DNA of 10,262 bases from Acidimicrobiaceae bacterium (GCA_025463965.1 JAODBN010000343.1:1-10262), one strand, 5' to 3'. Numbered from the stretch's first letter, positions 1 through 6,449 are shown. The notes: generated from the sequence alone by a model not told the origin. Numbers and translations: made by a program.

Positions 1-683
1 ACCTGGCGGTGGCCGACAAGCCCGACGACCCGTTCACCGAGCTGCAGCTCGACCGGCTCGCTGCGGTGCGCAAGGAGCTGGAAGCGGCCGGGATCGAGGT
101 TCCGACGCTGCACGCGGCGAACTCCGCCGGAGCCATCGCGCATCGCGCGGCGCGCCTCGATCTCGTCCGCTGCGGGATCGCCCTGTACGGGCATCTCCCC
201 TCGCCCGAGACGGGACCGCTCCTCGAGGCGCAGCTCCCCGGGGAGGCACTCTCGCCGGTGCTGTCGTTGAAGGCCCGGGTGCATCTCGTCCGGGAGCTCG
301 AGGCGGGGGAGGCGACGAGCTACGGGCGCGCCTATCGCCTGCCGCGCGACTCGCGGGTGGCCGTGCTCCCGCTCGGCTACCACGACGGGGTCTCTCGACG
401 GCTGTATCCCGGGGGCGAGGTGCTCCTCGGCGGCCGTCGCCGTCCGATCGCCGGGACCGTGACGATGGACCAGCTGCTCGTGGACTGCGGGCCCGACGGC
501 GACGTCGCCGTGGGCGACGAGGCCGTCCTCATCGGCCGTCAGGGCAGCGAGGAGATCACCGCCGAGGAGTGGGCTGAGCGGCTGGGGACGATCGCCTACG
601 AGGTCCTCTGCGGGATCGGGCCTCGCGTCCCAAGGGTGTCCGTGGGGACCGGCGTTAGCATGCCTTCGTGCCCTCGCTGGTAG
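1..683 (+). CDS. alr: Alanine racemase, C-terminal part (5' end cut by window)
   Basis: PLP-dependent enzyme that interconverts L- and D-alanine, supplying D-Ala for peptidoglycan in the cytoplasm. The frame is open from the first base; the GTG at 9 lies inside a conserved stretch (LAVADKPDDPFT), so it is not the start, and the N-terminal part with the PLP-binding lysine lies outside the window. Visible hallmarks, in order, are HAANSAG; VRCGIALYG, whose Arg (codon 168-170) matches the Arg that contacts the PLP ring nitrogen; TSYGRAY, with the second catalytic base Tyr at 321-323; GYHDG, matching the family GYxDG; TMDQ, matching the substrate-site CMDQ; and the terminal YEVLCGIGPRVPRV. The last 14 or so residues run past the usual family end and overlap the next gene by 16 bp. 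No frameshift or missing motif is seen. Identification is firm; only the missing N-terminus limits it. Confidence 0.95.
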   Translation, partial: LAVADKPDDPFTELQLDRLAAVRKELEAAGIEVPTLHAANSAGAIAHRAARLDLVRCGIALYGHLPSPETGPLLEAQLPGEALSPVLSLKARVHLVRELEAGEATSYGRAYRLPRDSRVAVLPLGYHDGVSRRLYPGGEVLLGGRRRPIAGTVTMDQLLVDCGPDGDVAVGDEAVLIGRQGSEEITAEEWAERLGTIAYEVLCGIGPRVPRVSVGTGVSMPSCPRW

Positions 684-1261
684 CGCTCGAGCGCGAGGCC
701 AGGGGCTGTGTCGCCTGCCCCCTTGCGTCTTCGCGAAGCAACGTCGTCTTCGGCGTGGGTGATCCGCGGGCGCGCATCATGTTCGTGGGCGAGGGCCCCG
801 GGCGTGAGGAGGACCTCGCAGGCGAACCCTTCGTCGGCCGCTCCGGCCAGCTGCTCAACCGCCTCATCACCGAGGAGCTCGGGATGAGGCGCTCGGAGTG
901 CTACATCGCCAACGTCGTGAAGTGCCGCCCGCCCGGCAACCGGGACCCAGAGCCGGCCGAGGTGGCGGCGTGCCACCACTTCTTGTCGGGCCAGCTCGCC
1001 GAGATCGGGCCCCGCGTCGTGATCACCCTCGGCAACTTCGCCTCTCGCTCCCTGCTGCGCACGAGCGAGGGCATCACCAAGCTGCGCGGACGGGTTCATC
1101 CCTTCGGGGACGCGGCCCTCGTGCCGACTTTCCACCCCGCCGCGGCGCTCCGTGGCGGTGGTGCCGTGCTCGCCCAGATGCGCGCGGATTTCGTGCGCGC
1201 CAAGCTCGCGCTCGGGGATCCCTCTGGCTCAGCCGGCCAGGCGCTCGGGGGCTCGGATTGA
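668..1261 (+). CDS. udg: Uracil-DNA glycosylase, family 4-type (iron-sulfur)
   Basis: Removes uracil arising from cytosine deamination, starting base-excision repair. The 197-residue protein has normal family length. It begins with the Fe-S pair C14-x2-C17, then motif 1 GEGPG at 41-45 followed by EEDLAGEPFVGRSGQLLN, then the NVVKCRPPGNRDP block carrying C86 and C102. The four cysteines match the [4Fe-4S] ligands of family 4. Motif 2 is HPAAAL at 156-161. The GTG start at 668 is chosen because the protein then begins directly before the first cysteine pair, as is usual; the ATG at 660 is in another frame. It overlaps alr by 16 bp, and its TGA shares bases with the TTG of tsaE, so it appears to be co-transcribed. 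Family 5 UDGs are a related alternative, but the family 4 motifs fit better. A repair gene between alr and tsaE is an uncommon placement in my recollection. Confidence 0.93.
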   Translation: MPSLVALEREARGCVACPLASSRSNVVFGVGDPRARIMFVGEGPGREEDLAGEPFVGRSGQLLNRLITEELGMRRSECYIANVVKCRPPGNRDPEPAEVAACHHFLSGQLAEIGPRVVITLGNFASRSLLRTSEGITKLRGRVHPFGDAALVPTFHPAAALRGGGAVLAQMRADFVRAKLALGDPSGSAGQALGGSD

Positions 1262-1794
1262 GCACGGGGATCGAACCGGCGCCCGAGGGCCGTGTAACGG
1301 CCCGCTGGCGGCTGGAGAGTCGCAGCGCGGCGGACACCCGGGCCCTCGGTGCGCTGCTCGGCCGGGCGCTTCGTCCCGGGGAGCTGCTCATCTTGTCCGG
1401 GGGGCTCGGAGCCGGGAAGACCACCCTCACCAAGGGCCTCGTGCGCGAGCTCGGCGGCGAGGAAGAGGTGACCAGCCCGACCTTCACCCTCGTGCGGACC
1501 TACGCGAGCGATCCGCCGGTGGCTCACGTCGACTGCTGGCGCCTCGACCGGCTCGAGGAGGTGATGGACCTCGCCCTCGAGGAGGTCCTCGACGACGGGG
1601 GGATCGTCGTCGTCGAGTGGGGGGAGGCCGTCGCGCCCCTTCTCGGGCACGAGGCGCTCGTGCTGTCGCTGTCGGAGCCCGGCGAGCTCGCCGGGGACGC
1701 TCGCCTCGTCGAGATCGAGGACCCGAGCGGTCGCTTCGCACCACGGATGGCGCACCTGGCCGCATCTTTCGCCAGCGAGCAGGGCCGCTCGTGA
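1258..1794 (+). CDS. tsaE: tRNA t6A biosynthesis ATPase TsaE
   Basis: ATPase that works with the TsaB-TsaD dimer in N6-threonylcarbamoyladenosine (t6A) formation at tRNA position 37. The 178-residue protein has a Walker A loop G48-x4-G-K-T at 48-55 (GGLGAGKTTL), the TsaE SPTF motif at 73-76, HVD at 90-92 and VVVEWGE around 117-123, whose Glu-Trp pair is characteristic. The start is TTG at 1258, overlapping the udg stop as TTGA. I see no in-frame ATG or GTG between there and the start of the conserved domain, although the frame stays open far upstream inside udg. An N-terminal segment of about 15 residues precedes the domain and is poorly conserved. The stop overlaps the tsaB start as GTGA, which suggests translational coupling with its functional partner. 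Family assignment is secure; the exact start is less certain. Confidence 0.93.
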   Translation: MSTGIEPAPEGRVTARWRLESRSAADTRALGALLGRALRPGELLILSGGLGAGKTTLTKGLVRELGGEEEVTSPTFTLVRTYASDPPVAHVDCWRLDRLEEVMDLALEEVLDDGGIVVVEWGEAVAPLLGHEALVLSLSEPGELAGDARLVEIEDPSGRFAPRMAHLAASFASEQGRS

Positions 1795-2594
1795 GCCTCC
1801 TCGCCATCGAGACCGCCACGATCGAGGTGGGGGTGGCCGTGGCCGGCTCCGGGGGGATCGCGTCGGTCGCGACCGTTCGCCCGGGACGCCGGCACGCCGA
1901 GACCCTGCACCCGTTGATCCTCGAGGTGACCGGCCGCGCGGGAGTGGCGCTCGCCGAGATCGAGGCGGTGGCCGTGGACGTCGGCCCGGGACTGTTCACG
2001 GGCATCCGGGTCGGCCTCGCCGCGGCCAAGGGCCTCGGCTTCGCGCTCGGGGTCCCGCTGGTCGCGCTGCGCAGCACGGACGTGCTGCTGCATGCCGCGC
2101 GCCTGCGGGCCGGCGCAGTGGCCGCCGTCGTGGATCTGCGCCGGGGCCAGCTCGCCTGGGCGCTCTACTCGGTCCCGGCAGACCCTCGCCGGCCTGCCTC
2201 CAGCCAGGCGCTGTCGGCGGGGTCGCTTCCTGATCCGGTGGCGGGCACGCTCGAGCAGCTGGCGGTCGCGCTCGCTTCTTGCGAGCAGCCGGTGCTGCTC
2301 GCAGGCGACGGGGCGCGTCGCTACGGGGAGTCGATCGCCAAGGCCGTCGTCGAGCTCGGCGGACGCGAGCCCGAGCTGTGCGGCGACGAGCTGGGGGCAC
2401 CGCCGGTGGCGGCGCTCGCCACGCTCGGCCTAGAGCGCCTGGCCGCCGGCGCGGTCGTGCCGCCGGCCGAGGCGGCGCCGTGCTATCTGCGGGAGGCGGA
2501 CGTCCGGATCAACTGGACGACCCGCCACGACGAGCAGGCGCCGGCGGCTCGGCGAGACAACGGGGCCGCCGTCGCGCCGGTGGGACGCGCCTGA
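1791..2594 (+). CDS. tsaB: tRNA t6A biosynthesis protein TsaB
   Basis: Non-catalytic actin/ASKHA-fold partner that dimerises with TsaD and stabilises the t6A-forming complex. The 267-residue protein begins MSLLAIETAT, the phosphate-1 strand typical of the fold. It shows RRHAETLHPLI at 33-43, equivalent to the family RxHSExLxP segment, and GPGLFTGIRVG at 65-75, the strongest TsaB signature (usually GPGSFTGLRIG). Near the C-terminus CYLREADV matches the common YLRxPDA ending, followed by about 30 low-complexity Ala/Arg-rich residues. The GTG start at 1791 is supported by the GTGA overlap with tsaE and by the motif-bearing first strand starting at once. It lacks the metal-binding histidines of TsaD, as expected. 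It ends one base before the GTG of the acetyltransferase gene. Confidence 0.95.
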   Translation: MSLLAIETATIEVGVAVAGSGGIASVATVRPGRRHAETLHPLILEVTGRAGVALAEIEAVAVDVGPGLFTGIRVGLAAAKGLGFALGVPLVALRSTDVLLHAARLRAGAVAAVVDLRRGQLAWALYSVPADPRRPASSQALSAGSLPDPVAGTLEQLAVALASCEQPVLLAGDGARRYGESIAKAVVELGGREPELCGDELGAPPVAALATLGLERLAAGAVVPPAEAAPCYLREADVRINWTTRHDEQAPAARRDNGAAVAPVGRA

Positions 2595-2595
2595 G

Positions 2596-3186
2596 GTGGC
2601 GTTCCACCTACGCCGCCACGGCGAGCCGAGCGTCCCCGACCCGCGCCCGCGCGCCGTCGTCGAGGTGTCCCGGATGCGCCGACGCCACGTCCGCTCGGTG
2701 GTGGCGATCGAGGAGCAGGTGTTCCCCCGCCCGTGGAGCCCGGCGCTGTACCTGAGCGAGCTCGCCCAGCCCGAGACGCGGGCGTACTTCGTGGCGCTCT
2801 CCGAGGGCGAGGTCGTGGGCTACGCGGGTTGCATGCTGATCGCCGGGGAGGGCCACGTCACGACCATCGGGGTCGCACCCACCTGGCACCGACGCGGGGT
2901 GGGGACCCGGCTCCTGCACGCCGTTGCCACCGAAGCGCGCGCCCGGGGGGCGACCTCGCTCACCTTGGAGGTGAGAATGTCGAACACCGGCGCCCAGGAG
3001 ATGTACCGGGCGTTCGGCTTCGCGCCGGCGGGGATCCGCAAGAACTACTACGCCGAGGTGAACGAGGACGGGCTCGTCATGTGGGCGCACGACGTCGACA
3101 GCGAGGAGTACGGCGAACGAATCGACGCGCTCTTGGAGAAGGCACTGCGCCACGAGAGCGCGGGCGAGAGCAACGACGGCCGATGA
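2596..3186 (+). CDS. rimI: RimI-type GNAT N-terminal acetyltransferase
   Basis: GNAT-fold enzyme expected to transfer acetyl from acetyl-CoA to a protein N-terminal amine; the classic substrate of RimI is ribosomal protein S18. Visible are the RimI opening IEEQVFPRPWS (39-48), motif A TIGVAPTWHRRGVGTRLL (90-107) with the RRGVG pyrophosphate loop, LEVRMSN (124-130) with the Glu aligned to the RimI catalytic base, and GIRKNYYAEVNEDGLVMW (146-163), including the Tyr proposed as general acid. Using GTG 2596, one base after the tsaB stop, gives 196 residues, about 40 more than typical: an Arg/Pro-rich N-terminal extension and a C-terminal tail. GTG 2665 or ATG 2674 would give a family-like N-terminus and cannot be excluded. 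The tsaB-rimI-tsaD order is common in bacteria; a direct role in t6A is not implied. Its TGA overlaps the tsaD ATG. Confidence 0.88.
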   Translation: MAFHLRRHGEPSVPDPRPRAVVEVSRMRRRHVRSVVAIEEQVFPRPWSPALYLSELAQPETRAYFVALSEGEVVGYAGCMLIAGEGHVTTIGVAPTWHRRGVGTRLLHAVATEARARGATSLTLEVRMSNTGAQEMYRAFGFAPAGIRKNYYAEVNEDGLVMWAHDVDSEEYGERIDALLEKALRHESAGESNDGR

Positions 3187-4223
3187 GCGTGGTGCCGAAC
3201 GAAGGCCTGGTGCTGGCGATCGAGAGCTCGTGCGATGAGACCGCGGCGGCCGTCGTCGAGGGCGGCCGCACCGTGCGGTCCTCGGTCGTGTCCAGCCAGG
3301 TGGACCTGCACGCCCGCTTCGGTGGCGTCGTGCCCGAGATCGCCAGTCGCGCCCACCTGGAGCTGATCGTGCCGGTCGTTGCCGAGGCGCTCGCGCGGGC
3401 CGGCCTCGCCACGCCGGACAGCGGGCGGCGGCCGCCGGGCCTCGAGGCGGTGGCGGCGACCGTGGGCCCAGGCCTCGTGGGCTCGCTGCTCGTCGGTGTC
3501 TCGATGGCGAAGTCCCTCGCGCTTTCCTGGGGCGTCCCCTTCGTCGGGGTGAACCATCTCGAGGGCCATCTGTACGCGTCGCTGTTGGAGGAGCCGAACC
3601 TTCCGACCCCGGCGGTCGTGCTGCTCGTGTCCGGCGGCCACACTCTCCTCGTGCGCCTCGACGAGCCAGGGCACTACCGCCTGCTCGGCGGGACCGTCGA
3701 CGATGCAGCGGGCGAGGCCTTCGACAAGGTCGCGCGCTACCTCGGCCTCGGCTATCCGGGCGGCCCCGCCGTCGAGGCTGCGGCGAGAGCGGGGGATCCC
3801 CGGGCGATCGCCTTTCCCCGACCGATGTGGGACGAGGGCCTCGACTGCTCGTTCTCGGGCCTCAAGACGGCGGTGGTGACCCACGTCCGGGCCCATCCCG
3901 AGGTCAGGACCGAGGACGTCGCGGCCTCGTTCCAAGAGGCGGTGGTGGAGGTGCTCGTGCACAAGGCGATGAAGGCCGCGCAGGCGACCGGAGCGCGCTC
4001 GCTGTGCCTGGCCGGTGGCGTCGCCGCCAACGGCCCACTTCGCGAGCGAGCGGCCGCCGCGGCCAGCGCGGCGGGGCTGCGGTCCTACCTTCCCTCACGG
4101 GCGATGTGCACCGACAACGCCGCGATGATCGCTGCTGCGGGCTATGCGCGCCTGCGACGGGACGGCCCGAGCGCGCTGGATGCAGGCGCCGTGCCATCAT
4201 TGGCGTTCCCCGGGGCCGCCTGA
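3183..4223 (+). CDS. tsaD: tRNA N6-threonylcarbamoyladenosine transferase TsaD
   Basis: Catalytic subunit that transfers threonylcarbamoyl from its AMP ester to A37 of ANN-decoding tRNAs. The 346-residue length is normal. Motifs in order: IESSCDETAAAVV (13-25); HARFGGVVPEIASRAHLE (43-60); GPGLVGSL (95-102); the metal-binding NHLEGH with H125 and H129; SGGHTLL; GTVDDAAGEAFDKVARYLGLGYPGGP; DCSFSGLKTAV; GGVAANGPLR; and MCTDNAAMIAAAGY, whose D311 is the third metal ligand. No key residue is missing. The ATG overlaps the rimI stop as ATGA, making it the last gene of the coupled run. A hairpin follows the stop by nine bases, and the chaperonin operon has its own control region downstream. TsaB and TsaE are encoded just upstream; TsaC/Sua5 must lie elsewhere. 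Confidence 0.97.
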   Translation: MSVVPNEGLVLAIESSCDETAAAVVEGGRTVRSSVVSSQVDLHARFGGVVPEIASRAHLELIVPVVAEALARAGLATPDSGRRPPGLEAVAATVGPGLVGSLLVGVSMAKSLALSWGVPFVGVNHLEGHLYASLLEEPNLPTPAVVLLVSGGHTLLVRLDEPGHYRLLGGTVDDAAGEAFDKVARYLGLGYPGGPAVEAAARAGDPRAIAFPRPMWDEGLDCSFSGLKTAVVTHVRAHPEVRTEDVAASFQEAVVEVLVHKAMKAAQATGARSLCLAGGVAANGPLRERAAAAASAAGLRSYLPSRAMCTDNAAMIAAAGYARLRRDGPSALDAGAVPSLAFPGAA

Positions 4224-4232
4224 TCGCCTAGG

Positions 4233-4256
4233 GCCGGCGACGTGCTCTTCGCCGGC
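4233..4256 (+). terminator. Hairpin after tsaD, candidate terminator
   Basis: A perfect 8-bp inverted repeat GCCGGCGA (4233-4240) / TCGCCGGC (4249-4256) with an 8-base loop lies nine bases after the tsaD stop. No U-tract follows (next bases TTGCGC), so it would have to act as the U-poor type often proposed for high-GC actinobacteria, or as an mRNA 3'-end stabiliser. Its position between the t6A operon and the CIRCE-controlled groE unit supports a boundary role. Confidence 0.5.
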
Positions 4257-4264
4257 TTGCGCGG

Positions 4265-4293
4265 TTGCCTGCTGGGCGCCGCGGCGATAGGGT
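4265..4293 (+). promoter_or_regulatory. Candidate groES promoter (-35 TTGCCT, -10 TAGGGT)
   Basis: TTGCCT at 4265-4270 and TAGGGT at 4288-4293 are separated by 17 bases, the ideal sigma-A spacing. The -10 keeps the TAnnnT bases that matter most; the -35 keeps only its TTG core. The last base of the -10 is the first base of the CIRCE element, so transcription would start inside the operator, a placement suited to HrcA repression. The match is modest in such GC-rich sequence, and the call rests mainly on spacing and on the position against CIRCE. Confidence 0.4.
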
Positions 4294-4319
4294 TGGCACT
4301 CGCAGGGTTAGAGTGCCAA
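4293..4319 (+). promoter_or_regulatory. CIRCE operator (HrcA binding site) of groESL
   Basis: Perfect inverted repeat TTGGCACTC - 9 bases - GAGTGCCAA. The arm length, the 9-base spacer and the CACTC/GAGTG core match the CIRCE element (consensus TTAGCACTC-N9-GAGTGCTAA), differing by one substitution in each arm that is exactly compensated in the other. CIRCE is the operator of the heat-shock repressor HrcA, and its position 92 bases before groES fits. hrcA itself is not in the window. Confidence 0.93.
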
Positions 4320-4330
4320 TGCCGGGAGGC

Positions 4331-4386
4331 GGCCGCAGCCGCGGCCCTACCGGGGCGAAGACCGCCACAGTGCTGCCTAGGGCAGC
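4331..4386 (+). other. groES leader with two small hairpins
   Basis: Between CIRCE and the ribosome binding site are two perfect 6-bp stems: GGCCGC (4331-4336) / GCGGCC (4341-4346) with a 4-base loop, and GCTGCC (4372-4377) / GGCAGC (4381-4386) with a 3-base loop. The second ends 11 bases before the Shine-Dalgarno, leaving it free. They may shape or stabilise the leader. Short GC stems are frequent by chance in this base composition, so function is unproven. Confidence 0.35.
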
Positions 4387-4397
4387 CGAAACGCTAC

Positions 4398-4403
4398 AGG
4401 AGG
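4398..4403 (+). promoter_or_regulatory. Strong ribosome binding site of groES
   Basis: A full AGGAGG Shine-Dalgarno with 8 bases to the ATG at 4412. It is the best ribosome binding site in the window and fixes the groES start, although the frame is open upstream to at least 4265. The strength agrees with high expression of chaperonin genes. Confidence 0.9.
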
Positions 4404-4411
4404 CATCGGAG

Positions 4412-4705
4412 ATGAAGCTGCAGCCGCTGGACGACCGCATCGTCGTTCGCCCGAGCGAGGCTGAGGAGACGACGGCTTCGGGCCTCGTCATCCCCGACAC
4501 CGCCAAGGAGAAGCCACAGCAGGGTGAAGTGCTCGCCGTCGGTCCGGGTCGCCGGGCCGAGAACAGCGGTGAGCTCATTCCGCTCGACGTGAGCGTCGGC
4601 GACAAGGTCGTCTACTCCAAGTACGGCGGAACCGAGATCACCATCGACGGGGAGGACCTGTTGATCCTCTCCAGCCGTGACGTGCTGGCGAAGGTCGGTG
4701 CCTGA
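4412..4705 (+). CDS. groES: Co-chaperonin GroES (Cpn10)
   Basis: Forms the heptameric lid of the GroEL folding chamber in the cytoplasm. The 97-residue protein starts MKLQPLDDRIVV, the family signature, followed by the mobile loop EAEETTASGLVIPDTAKEKPQQGEV (about 17-40). The loop carries a hydrophobic LVIP tetrapeptide that docks on the GroEL apical domain. The rest, including VGDKVVYSKYGGTEI and the closing DVLAKVGA, is canonical. The start is set by the AGGAGG at 4398-4403. Transcription is probably controlled by HrcA through CIRCE and then continues into groEL, whose ATG shares one base with the groES TGA. Nothing is missing or unusual in the protein. Confidence 0.97.
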   Translation: MKLQPLDDRIVVRPSEAEETTASGLVIPDTAKEKPQQGEVLAVGPGRRAENSGELIPLDVSVGDKVVYSKYGGTEITIDGEDLLILSSRDVLAKVGA

Positions 4706-6333
4706 TGGCGAAGATGCTCCGCTTTGACGAGACGGCTCGGCGCGGCCTCGAGGCCGGCGTCAACAAGCTGGCCGACACCGTGAAGGTGACCCTCGGCCCG
4801 CTCGGGCGCAACGTGGTGCTGGACAAGAAGTTCGGCGCCCCGACGATTACCAACGACGGTGTGACCATCGCCAAGGAGATCGAGCTCGAGGACCCCTTCG
4901 AGAACATGGGAGCCCAGCTCGTCCGTGAGGTCGCAACCAAGACCAACGACGTAGCCGGTGACGGCACCACGACGGCGACGGTGCTCGCCCAGGCGCTGGT
5001 CCGTGAGGGCCTTCGCAACGTCGCCGCCGGCGCCAACCCGATGTCGCTCAAGCGCGGCATCGAGAAGGCCGTCGCCGCCGCGGTCGAGTCGATCCGATTG
5101 CAGTCCAAGGAGATCGAGGGTCGCCACGAGATCGCCCAGATCGCGGCCATCTCGGCGGCCGACGCCTCCATCGGCGAAGTGCTGGCCGACGCCATCGACA
5201 AGGTGGGCAAGGACGGCACGGTCACTGTCGAGGAGTCGAACACCTTCGGCCTCGAGCTCGACTTCACCGAGGGCATGCAGTTCGACAAGGGCTACCTGTC
5301 TCCGTACTTCGTGACCGACCCCGAGCGCCAAGAGGCCGTCCTCGACGACCCCTACATCCTCGTCACCACCCAGAAGATCAGCGCGGTGCACGACCTCGTG
5401 CCCCTGCTCGAGAAGATCATGCAGACGGGCAAGCCCCTGCTCGTGATCGCCGAGGACGTCGAGGGCGAGGCCCTCGCCACGCTGGTCGTCAACAAGATCC
5501 GCGGCACCTTCAACTCGGTTGCCGTGAAGGCCCCCGGCTTCGGCGAGCGCCGCAAGGCCATGCTCGGTGACATCGCGGTCCTCACCGGTGCCCAGGTCAT
5601 CTCTGAAGAGGTCGGCCTCAAGCTCGACGCGGCGACCGTCGACCTGCTCGGGCGTGCCCGGCGTGTCGTCGTGACCAAGGACGAGACCACCGTCGTTGAC
5701 GGATCCGGCAACCCCGACGAGGTCAAGGGACGGATCGCCCAGATCCGGCGCGAGATCGAGGACACCGACTCCGACTGGGACCGCGAGAAGCTCCAGGAGC
5801 GCCTTGCCAAGTTGGCCGGTGGCGTCGCCGTCGTGCGCGTCGGCGCGGCCACCGAGGTGGAGCTCAAGGAGAAGAAGCACCGGATCGAGGACGCCCTGTC
5901 CGCGACCCGCGCGGCCATCGAGGAGGGCATCGTCCCCGGTGGCGGCACGGCGCTTCTGCGCACCCGGCCCGCCATCCGCAAGGTGGCTGGCGAGCTCACC
6001 GGCGACGAGGCGACCGGCGCCCTGGCGGTTGCCAGGGCCGTCGAGGAGCCCCTGAAGTGGATCGCCCTCAACGCCGGGCTCGAGGGCTCGGTCGAGGTGC
6101 GCGCCGTCGAGGCGGCCGAGGGCACGGTGGGTCTCAACGCCTCCACCGGCCAGCTGGTCGACCTCGTGAAGGAAGGCGTCATCGACCCGGCCAAGGTGAC
6201 CCGCTCGGCGCTGCAGAACGCGGCGTCGATCGCAGCCCTGCTGCTCACCACCGAAGCACTCGTCGCCGACAAGCCGGAGAAGCAGGGCCAGGCCGCTCCC
6301 GGTGGCCCCGGTGGCGGAATGGGGATGATGTAG
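4705..6333 (+). CDS. groEL: Chaperonin GroEL (Hsp60)
   Basis: Subunit of the double-ring ATP-driven folding chamber that works with GroES. The 542-residue protein is full length. ATP-site elements are visible: VTLGPLGRNVVLDKKFGAP, TNDGVT with D51, GDGTTTATVL with catalytic D86, and RIEDALSATRAAIEEGIVPGGG with the Asp aligned to the hydrolytic D398 of E. coli. The apical domain includes EGMQFDKGYLSPYFVTD and VKAPGFGERRKAMLGDIAVLTG. The chain ends in GGPGGGMGMM, the Gly-Met tail that lies inside the cavity. The groES stop and groEL start overlap by one base (TGATG), indicating coupling. In mycobacteria the groES-linked copy has a His-rich tail, whereas this one has the GGM tail, so it looks like the general housekeeping chaperonin. 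Several hairpins follow the stop. Confidence 0.98.
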   Translation: MAKMLRFDETARRGLEAGVNKLADTVKVTLGPLGRNVVLDKKFGAPTITNDGVTIAKEIELEDPFENMGAQLVREVATKTNDVAGDGTTTATVLAQALVREGLRNVAAGANPMSLKRGIEKAVAAAVESIRLQSKEIEGRHEIAQIAAISAADASIGEVLADAIDKVGKDGTVTVEESNTFGLELDFTEGMQFDKGYLSPYFVTDPERQEAVLDDPYILVTTQKISAVHDLVPLLEKIMQTGKPLLVIAEDVEGEALATLVVNKIRGTFNSVAVKAPGFGERRKAMLGDIAVLTGAQVISEEVGLKLDAATVDLLGRARRVVVTKDETTVVDGSGNPDEVKGRIAQIRREIEDTDSDWDREKLQERLAKLAGGVAVVRVGAATEVELKEKKHRIEDALSATRAAIEEGIVPGGGTALLRTRPAIRKVAGELTGDEATGALAVARAVEEPLKWIALNAGLEGSVEVRAVEAAEGTVGLNASTGQLVDLVKEGVIDPAKVTRSALQNAASIAALLLTTEALVADKPEKQGQAAPGGPGGGMGMM

Positions 6334-6367
6334 CCAGCTCGCTGGCAGCTGGGGCCTCCGCCCCAGC
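6333..6367 (+). terminator. Two tandem hairpins directly after groEL
   Basis: First stem GCCAGC (6333-6338) / GCTGGC (6341-6346), beginning within the groEL stop codon; with a realistic 4-base loop it is 5 bp. Second stem GCTGGGGC (6348-6355) / GCCCCAGC (6360-6367), perfect 8 bp with a CTCC loop. No U-tract follows either. Together with the larger hairpin at 6381-6408 they form an array that could end transcription or protect the groEL mRNA 3' end. Confidence 0.55.
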
Positions 6368-6380
6368 GCGATGAACACGA

Positions 6381-6408
6381 GAGGGGACGGGCGAGCGCCC
6401 GTCCCCTC
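6381..6408 (+). terminator. Strong 12-bp hairpin ending the groESL unit
   Basis: Perfect inverted repeat GAGGGGACGGGC (6381-6392) / GCCCGTCCCCTC (6397-6408) with a 4-base GAGC loop. It is the most stable simple hairpin seen in the window. It sits 47 bases after the groEL stop and 48 before the NUDIX start, where an operon end is expected. The following GTCGCG lacks a U-run, so it is a U-less terminator candidate. Confidence 0.75.
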
Positions 6409-6443
6409 GTCGCGTACGGTCGCCGCTGTCGGCGGGCGCTCGG

Positions 6444-6449
6444 TACGCT
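6444..6449 (+). promoter_or_regulatory. Candidate -10 element for a leaderless NUDIX transcript
   Basis: TACGCT has the TAnnnT form of actinobacterial -10 elements and ends six bases before the ATG at 6456, so transcription would begin at or next to the start codon. No Shine-Dalgarno is visible there (CCCGAG precedes the ATG). No -35 match is seen at 17-19 bases upstream. The element sits in the loop of a small inverted repeat CTCGG / CCGAG (6439-6443, 6451-6455). Confidence 0.35.

Noticed and set aside
9..11. GTG at 9 as the start of a short alanine racemase-like gene
   Set aside because: It falls inside a conserved alr segment with the same frame open to the window edge, so the gene is cut by the window, not truncated.
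1554..1594. Direct repeat of CTCGAGGAGGT in tsaE
   Set aside because: It reflects two similar Leu-Glu-Glu-Val helices in preferred codons, not a DNA-level element.
1152..1790. Upstream extension of the tsaB frame through tsaE
   Set aside because: The frame is open only because of GC-rich composition; the extension is Arg/Gly-rich and tsaE clearly occupies this stretch in another frame.
4265..4411. N-terminal extension of groES from an upstream in-frame start
   Set aside because: It would translate the CIRCE element and ignore the AGGAGG correctly spaced before the ATG at 4412.
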